Origin: Prostheceraeus crozeri
Lineage: Eukaryota > Platyhelminthes > Polycladida > Euryleptidae
Direction of reading: 5' to 3'
NCBI GenBank assembly: GCA_907163375.1
Contig: CAJQUW010002117.1
Location: 47,727-111,726 of the forward strand
DNA length: 64,000 nt
Part shown: positions 56,521 to 64,000 of the stretch, piece by piece
How positions within the stretch are numbered: position 1 is the stretch's first letter
Layout of the letters: each line of letters starts with the position of its first letter
Translations under genes and position numbers: made by a program
The notes under the pieces: generated by a model
Database searches by the model: none
What the model saw: the letters and a program-made list of their open reading frames with translations, nothing else
What the model was told of the DNA's origin: nothing

Positions 56521-58257
56521 GTATGAAGCAACGTTTGGAGTTACGAAGGAATGAATATTTGCTAATAATCATACTAACTAAGCGGAAATTAGGCTGATGA
56601 TCAAGGAAATCTAATGAGCGGTATTATAATAGAAGTCTTCATGAAAAATTCGCGATATTTTTCGTGCTTTCTTGGCTGAAATTTCAAGTTTTGATTCAAT
56701 TTTCACGGCATGACTAAATTTATTTTAAATTTCAAACTAGATTTATGTTTCATTTCTTGAATCAATCTGAATAGTGATGTGGACCTATTTACATCTTTCA
56801 AAGTTAATTGAAATCATTGTCTTTGATTATGTGATTTTGCTCTGCCAGTTGCAGGTTGCCTGTGACATGATCACGCTTAAGAAGATTCTCTTGAGGTTGA
56901 GGATGAAAGCAACAATAGCAGGTCATCGAGTTGCCAATTTAACAAACATCATCTCTCCAAGGCTGTCATGACACGGAGGATCTGTAAAATAATATTATTC
57001 CTTCTGCTTTATGCTTTCATGATAACTCGATTCCAATGTAGTTTCTTAAAAACTGCATAAATGTGCATATCTTATATTTTGAAACAATTCCGACTGCATC
57101 ACCCTCGAGTTCATTTAATAAAATCGAAAGTGTATAAGCATTGGGGATTTAATAAATACGGAGTTGCCACTCTACCCAATATACCTACTCTATGGCTTAA
57201 GCAGCATGCCAAACTGAAGCAAGCAACAACACTCAAAACGATTTTTTTTATCAGTGGATAGATCAGAAGCTCAAGCGTGAATGACTTCAATGAAGGTCGT
57301 CATTAAAACATGTCTTAATAGTACTACGTATGTGCACATTCTTCTACGTCTTTGAGTCCAATTCTACAGATACTAGGCTTAAGAGGACTTAGACAATCAC
57401 TTCTCGAATTTGTTTTCAAGAAACTTTACAAAAATCAATACTTATTCTTGCATTTCAGTATTTCGAGTACTGGACCAAACAACGAGTAGTTCAGGTTATA
57501 AAGCAGTTTCAGGTTCACAACTCGTCACAAAAATATCGAACCAATGCATACGCCAGCATGTATTTGCTATCAACGGGTTTCATTATCATTCGGATGTTAA
57601 TTTTGATCGGAGGAGGATTAAGTCTTCGACTGAGTGAATTTGACGCGTATTAATCAGCGTTTCGCGATCAGCTTCAAATAGTTAAAGAAGAATAAAATGT
57701 GCTGCAACGGGCGTATTACATCCAGTATTTGTCATGCTTTTCTAGTCTTTTCTGAAATTGCATGTAAATTGTACCCAATGGGGCCCCCACCTCTGTAGAT
57801 TTGACCGTAGCACAGATGGTTCCATTGTTGACTTTTTGACCAATTGCTCATTAAATGGCAATCTCCAGAATCATCAGCAAATAAATGAACTGTGTGTATT
57901 AGAATTTCGGCGGTAATAGAATAACTTTGTTCTCACATTCTCACATTGGCTCCGACCGATGGTCATAAGCTCATTGAATGCTGTGATTTGTTGACGAAGG
58001 ACAGGATCTATCATCGAAGACACACGAGCGCCTTAAAACAGAAATGATTGTGAAGCGGAATATATGATTATGTCAAAACAGATAAGAACTTCAAAAGCTT
58101 TCCGCTATATGATTCTGGGAAACATTAAGAACCGCAATGAATGCGCAGGAAGACAAGTCGGACGTTCGAGTAAGGAGATTACGGATTGATTATTTCGTTA
58201 TTTCGACGCCCCCCATGGAACATAATCTCTGTCGAACTTTCTCTCATAATGACTTCG
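56521..58257. other. Intergenic; one weak exon-like frame
   Basis: Mostly nothing recognised. At 57459-57653 (+) a frame of 64 codons follows a good acceptor (CATTTCAG) and ends at TAA. It holds a hydrophobic stretch MYLLSTGFIIIRMLILIGGG. It could be a terminal exon of an unknown membrane protein, but a frame this long is expected by chance in this much sequence. Confidence 0.2.
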
Positions 58258-59330
58258 ACACCCCCACCACATCCCCATACACACACTACACCCACAACAC
58301 AGCCCCACATTCACACACCACATTACCAAAACCACCACTCTCTCACACCACACACCGCACCCACACATCACTACACATCAACGCATTTCCCACTGCCAAC
58401 AATAACAACCCACACGCACCGCCACACCAACCACACTTCCACCATCACACTCACCTCACCGCCACAAGCAAACCCCCACACACACACACACGGCCAACCA
58501 TTCACGCTCCCCACAAACACAACACCACCCCAACAAAACCTCAGGCTTTTTAGCAGAGGATCTCTATAGCTTGACCTGCCACTTTCGGAAACGAATGTGA
58601 ATAATTAACACAAATGTATCAAGGCTGTTTCAATCTGAGCACAATCAGATAGGAATTCACTCAACTTGTTTTAATTACGTTTAAATAGATTGATTGAAAG
58701 GGGAGCAAGAATGCAAATATAAAGAGGATCTATTCCAAAAAAAAGCAGAAACACGACATGAGAGACGATACACACGGATTAGAGGATGTTTGAGATGGCA
58801 TTCTCTCTACACTACACACTCACGGTGCAGCCACAACACGCCACACCCACACCAGCACACTAAACCACCCCCAACCACAACACACACTTCACCCACACAA
58901 CAACCCACATCACCATCTCCACCCACACCATCTTCACACACACCTATCACAACACACCTTACAACTATACACACACCAACCCACACCACCACACTACATC
59001 CAACCCACAACACATCCGACTCATTTTGACTACACAACCCAGACACACCACACACACGCGGCTTTATTTAGCAGAGATTTATACTTGACCTGCACTTCGG
59101 AAACGAATGTGAGATAATCTTAACCAATAAATGTCTCAAGCTGTTTCAATCTGGAGCACAATCAGAAGGAATTCACTCAACTTGTTATTAATTACGAATA
59201 AATAGATTGATTGAAAGGGGAGCAAATGCAATATAAAGAGGATCTATTCCATAAAAGCAGGAATACACGACATGAGAGACAGATACAACGGCATTTAGAA
59301 GGATGTTTGAGATGGCATTCTTATCTCTTT
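58258..59330. repeat. Tandem duplication of a CA-rich tract plus about 260 bp of unique sequence
   Basis: The CA-rich tracts 58261-58546 and 58807-59060 are each followed by a related segment (58549-58806 and 59065-59325) that shares GGAAACGAATGTGA, ATTCACTCAACTTGTT, GATTGATTGAAAGGGGAGCA and AGAGGATCTATTCCA. The unit is about 520 bp. One strand of the tracts is almost free of G. Many one-base differences between the copies look like deletions. Open frames through the tracts, rich in Thr, Pro and His, are a product of composition. Confidence 0.85.
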
Positions 59331-61273
59331 GTAACTTCATGGATAAAAATCGGTCATCGAGTATGCAGAGATCACTGTCTTTCTTCTAATAACTCACCCT
59401 AGACGCATTCGTCTCAATGTACAGTTGGCGATTAGTAGAGGACTGGACGATTATTGGGAGGGTTTGAAAGTGTTTTTTTTGCAGATATTTCTGGCCTTTG
59501 CGGGGCTAAGCTGCAGAGAAAAAAATCAATGCTTGCCCTAGGAGGCCTTACTTCCGCAATTAAATAAAGTGAAACGCAAATATTTCCTTCATATTTCTTT
59601 ATATATTATTTACAAATTATTATGAGATTACTTGCGCTTTACCTTAGAATAGAAGAGGAATTTTTTTATTTCCATCAAATAGAAATCAAATGATAACCTT
59701 ATTTTATTGTGACAAAGAGGGGCTCCTTCAGGCCAAACATAAATTTTCAAACACCTTGGCTGTTGATAATGCAAATAAATCAATTGAATGTTAGAAAAAA
59801 CAGCTCAGGAGGATCGGAGGATCAGGCTAATATTGTGTAAAACTGTTGATGAACGGTGTTCTAGTAGAATCACGGCGTTATGGAATATGATAGTCTACTC
59901 AACGGTTTCAAATGGTCTACATATACAAGATTGTAAAAAGGAGTAACACCAATCTTCCAGAGGAGAGTGTTGTAACCATAGCAACAGAAACAGTCAGATA
60001 AGTCGGCAAAAAACATTCACTCGTCAATCTGTCAGTCAATCTCTTTGATAATGGGTCGGTTATACCGAAACCGTCTGAGAATATGCAAAATATTGCTCTC
60101 ACTATTATATTATCGTTGCTACACTAAAGAGTGCACTTACTGTACATTAAAACTGCAAATTGTAATATGAAAGCTTTATGACAGCAATTGCCTATGCAGA
60201 AATAATTAGTTTTGACTCATCATATCATTTGTAGATGCAATTCCAAGCTTCAACCAAATATTGACAATCCGACTCAACTTCGTGATTAACTGAAATGGGG
60301 ACACATATCGTAATTTCCATTTCCAATTAATGAAGGCGTGAAAGCTGTTTCTATGCGGAATATTATAATTGAAATGCAATTTGAATCAAATTCAGTATGG
60401 ACGTTCTGAAGCTATAGCTGAATTGACGAGAGAATCACAAGTGTATTTCACAGAGTTATCGCTCGCTTGCAACCGTTACATAGAGGTTTTCAGGTTTACA
60501 TATTTTACTCTTCATTTGAAAGTATTTTGAATACTAAGACTCTTGTGCAAATAGCAGATATCATGGGACATGTAATATGCCTTAGAACTAGTGGTCACTT
60601 GCTGGCGGGTATGCTTATGTTGCAATATACACCCTATATCATACGAATAGTAACGTTAACAGTGATACCAACTGGTGAGATCGGTCGGAACACCTTCCTA
60701 TCTCATGAATTATATAAGCGTTTTCAATGGTATTTCGGCACAAATAATGACTACTGGACTAATCTCATTATAGCATAATGATATAAATTAACAAACAAAT
60801 AGGCAATGGAGCTTTGAATGAAAACAATGAGTCATTATAATCGACAACTAGTAATAGTATATTGTTATATCACACCATATAATTAGCGCTAGCGCTTGGG
60901 TAGCGAAAGCTTTGTGTCAGGACATTAGACGATCGCTTCGCCACTTAAAGGTGTAGAAAATTGCAAAAAAAGCAATAGCTATTGAAATATAAATTCGATA
61001 AAAAACAGGGTAGATAAAAACTTTATTGTAAAAAAAAAGAAAAAATAATTAGTATAAGAATTAAATGAAATATATTAATCCTATTAATTTTACTTTTGTT
61101 TCAAAATAATAAAAAGGCTGTAACTAGATCAGGCTTCATTGTCGTAATATTCGACAGCGCAAGCTGTCGCGACCTTGACCTTCTATCATTCATAGATTGG
61201 GATGAGTTCCAGGTTCCGAGGTGGGTTGGGACAATAAGATGTCCGAGGTCGACAGAAGGTCGAAGGACGTATG
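59331..61273. other. Intergenic; one weak exon-like frame
   Basis: Nothing firm. At 60494-60674 (+) an open segment lies between TTTTCAG and CTG|GTGAGA. If spliced it would encode about 60 residues with a hydrophobic run (HLLAGMLMLQYTPYIIRIVT). I do not recognise it and give it low weight. Confidence 0.2.
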
Positions 61274-61299
61274 AGGTCATAGGTCAAATGTAGAGGTCA
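61274..61299 (+). promoter_or_regulatory. DR1 motif with a third AGGTCA half-site
   Basis: AGGTCA-T-AGGTCA at 61274-61286, then a third AGGTCA at 61294-61299. The surrounding 100 bp is rich in AGGTC and GACCT words, so this may be a local simple repeat rather than a bound element. Confidence 0.3.
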
Positions 61300-62522
61300 C
61301 GTGGCAAGGTCTGAGTATTTCAAAACTATCTTAGCTCAATGTGCTCTACTAGCAAGTTAAATTAACATTCCTACTGATAACACACGTGCAGAAAAACAAA
61401 AAAATAGTTAACATTAAAGTCACTTTCGATAATATGGCCGAGAACGAGGTTCATGATGCGCTTCCTCTCGGGCAACAAGGTGAAAAAACGGTAACTGCAA
61501 AAGTCACTTGATTGTAAAGCGATACAAATGCGGGTGAGATTGATAAAATGGAAGCAATGCAAGGATACTACGGGTATAATCGACCAGATGACCGACTGCC
61601 TTATGTCTTTTTTCGAGTTGCTAAGAATCTTGGATGATCAACCTATGCCACAAATGAAAAAAACTCGAAATATATAGCAACAATATCAATGTTTTGAAAA
61701 AAGTAAAAATTTTGAACAAAATAATCTTTACAATATAAGTCTCACCCATTTATATTGCTTCAAGGTCAACTTTCAGCTTTTGCCACACAAACTCACATCA
61801 TATTGCATCGAAGTGATCCTTATATACTGTAGAACAGTCCGATAAATATCTAGTAAGACTTAAAATGTGAGTTAATTACGTAAATAGAAAGCCAAAATGA
61901 CGTGTATTTTTTTACAACAGAAAACACGTTTTATGGGTTTGAACAACAATATGTAATGATGAGACCTTAATAGCGTAGCGACTTGACCAGAAACGGGGAA
62001 CATCGTAACATTCATGCAGGAAGGTAGAAGACTATTTGGGGCAGAGTAAAAAGGAATTGCGTAGCGAGGAATAGTGACTTAGAGAAGCGAAGGGTACATG
62101 ACGATACTAGCAACAACCTCAAGGCACAGTGGGCAAAAGATTGGTTGTCTATTGACGTATTCCGTATTGGACATTTTGACCGTTATAGAAGAGTCACTGA
62201 ATGCCACCTTAGTCATTTCAAGGTTCCTATCCAGAACGAATAGCACATTCCAAACGATATGCATTAATCATTCCGCTTCAGGATGTTTACTGCGGTGTAG
62301 TATTAGAAGCGCAAATCCTTAGCTATTTTTCAAAAATGAGCACTTCAACATTAAGTTCACGTCGTGAAATTCGTGTTGCTATTTTATAAACTTAACCGGC
62401 AACTTTGTGATTCTCTGCTCGGTGTTCAATAGTATCACTCTAGGATTTTACTTTTTAAGTTTATCACATTCAACTATGCAGATCGCTCCAACAACACATG
62501 CTTCGATTGGTTCTAGCTACAT
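61300..62522. other. Intergenic, nothing recognised
   Basis: Unique DNA with short frames only. Words such as GCGTAGCGA recur at 61970-62070 but not in a regular array. Confidence 0.4.
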
Positions 62523-62603
62523 ACAGTCTTGAGGCGGGGTTGAGCAGCGACGATGGTCTCGAGGACGAGCGCGTCAAGCCCATAACCACAAGGCCATCAG
62601 ATC
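62523..62603 (-). repeat. Possible tRNA-derived SINE head
   Basis: The minus strand contains TGGCCTTGTGG (62596-62586), a good A box, and 50 bases further TGCTCAACCCC (62546-62536), which could be a decayed B box. The layout is that of the tRNA-related head of a SINE. No body or tail was identified. It is not evidently related to the 79-bp satellite unit beyond the A box. Confidence 0.35.
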
Positions 62604-64000
62604 ATCTGTTGTGAACGTGAAGTAGACAGGAAGGCACTGTTTAACGCAGGAACGGGGAGGTTTTTGAACCCCAATCTGCTTGTGCAATGCATGGATTAAG
62701 TAGTTATTTGAATAGCTTGTCACTCTTCTTGTAGCTACAGCTAGCATGCTTGTATTTTGCAAAATCTGGACCCCGGGGTGGAGAATAGTGAGGAATCGCG
62801 GATCTTCACTCTACCGAATCTTAGGAAATTTGAGATTGGAAGTGAAAAGTTGGGAGTTTGCAATTGTTTGCTGATACTCTCAAAGTTACCATTAGCAAGT
62901 TGTGGTGATAGCGGAATACTTTAGAAAACATGCCTACATACAGGGATTTTTCTATGGGTTTTTCAATTGCATGTCATTCCTTTAAATACGTTTAGTGCAG
63001 ACGAAATTGGTTCGGAAATGAAAATGCGCTGAATCTTATTTGCTGAAAATCTGAGGGAGATTAAAAGAGTAATTTAGAGGCTGTGCCTTTTCAAAATCAC
63101 ACTTTTTTAGAATTGTCTAGAATTACAAAAAGAACGTTTTGTTGTTTTGTGCAAAGCTGATTACATGAGTAGGAATTTTTCCATACCGATGTAGTTTGGT
63201 GCATTTATAAGCGAAATATGCAACATCTAAGGAAACCATCATGATTTGCAGTCGAAGTATTAATTTCTGTCAGATGAAAAGTGCGTAGGCACCATTCTAT
63301 TCAGCGCTTACTTCACAATTAGTGTTTTTGCTATGAATCATCTTTTACAACGATGACAGGTCAAGAATAGGGTGAATTACACATCAACATATTGAGCTCT
63401 CGAGTATTCTTCAAAAGAATAATTTGATTTTTACGGAGGAAATGACATTTCAAAAGTCATGATTTTGCGAAATTTTGAATGCATTTGTCAGTGCTGTCAT
63501 TTTTCAAATTGATCATATCAAAAACAGATAGTGAATGATATGAGACATTTGACCACATTTTGGTATTAATTGGATGATCAATGCACAGAAAATAAAGATG
63601 ATATAGGCACTTGGTCAAATTATCTTTGAGTCTTTGTCACTTCCGTGATATACGTCAGCAAACCAACTTTTGGCGATTCTCTGCTAATTCCACCCAATGT
63701 TAAAATTCACCCGATGTTAGAAAACTGACCTATCGTTTGCTCATTAATGGCCAGACATTCGGAATATCAAAACATAGAAACTCTAAATAGATGAGATAGT
63801 TATCAGCAGCAAGAGTAATAAACTCCTTTGAAAATTGCGCTCTATTGAATGGGCAGAGGTTTTAACGGCTGCAATATAACTGATTCCATCCATTATGAGT
63901 GTCACTTGACGCCGGTTCAATGATAACAGTGAAACCTCGGACCTCGTAAATAGAACAATTAATTTCTCAGATCATCCTCGCCTGCTTCAAGTCCTACTGT
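62604..64000. other. Intergenic, nothing recognised
   Basis: A+T-rich DNA to the window end, with no frame, repeat or RNA that I can support. Confidence 0.45.

Noticed and set aside
58137-58569. Thr/Pro/His-rich proteins of 127-138 residues
   Set aside because: Both overlapping frames come from the CA-rich tract, which has few stops by composition.
60885-60896. 12-bp palindrome AGCGCTAGCGCT as a binding site
   Set aside because: An isolated palindrome with no neighbours or known match; too short to support a call.

Overview
This window looks like nuclear DNA of an animal, most likely an invertebrate. Genes are sparse, the unique DNA is A+T-rich, and there are splice-site-bounded coding segments, a monocarboxylate-transporter-type MFS gene, what looks like the first coding exon of a GABA-A-type receptor, remains of Penelope-like and LINE retroelements, short DNA transposons and two satellite arrays. 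I cannot name the species. There are no bacterial-style operons and no CRISPR.

Layout. (1) 1-3217: copy 1 of a segmental duplication with a transporter gene on the + strand (1334-2695). A 901-bp TTAA-flanked piggyBac-like element interrupts its upstream side. (2) 3218-13902: mostly unrecognised DNA holding a LINE 3' end (about 5030-5380), a probable receptor exon (7804-8107), two hairpins, and a head-to-head palindrome of two 5'-truncated Penelope-like elements (11474-13450), each ending in a degenerate hammerhead-like motif. (3) 13903-46541: about 413 tandem copies of a 79-bp unit, half of the window. The unit carries a tRNA-type A box and B box at exact tRNA spacing, and a lone diverged copy lies inverted just left of the array. 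The left half is a mosaic with higher-order repeats and many one-base homopolymer losses; the right half is homogenised. (4) 46542-53326: unrecognised DNA, an old imperfect palindrome with LINE remains (about 49470-50840) and 40 copies of a 34-bp satellite (51403-52763). (5) 53327-55657: copy 2 of the segmental duplication, inverted, with its transporter gene on the - strand (53882-55243). (6) 55658-64000: a 465-bp inverted-repeat transposon, a duplicated CA-rich block, a possible tRNA-derived SINE head, and otherwise nothing I recognise.

How the parts relate. The two transporter genes differ at only 12 of about 1362 coding bases (6 silent, 6 amino-acid changes, counted by eye). They lie in opposite orientation about 50 kb apart and bracket both satellites, an arrangement that could support inversion by recombination between the arms. 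The uninterrupted copy 2 gives the pre-insertion site of the piggyBac-like element. The item most worth following is the 79-bp array: it looks like a satellite born from a tRNA-like (SINE-head) sequence and could hold hundreds of RNA polymerase III promoter relics in one orientation.
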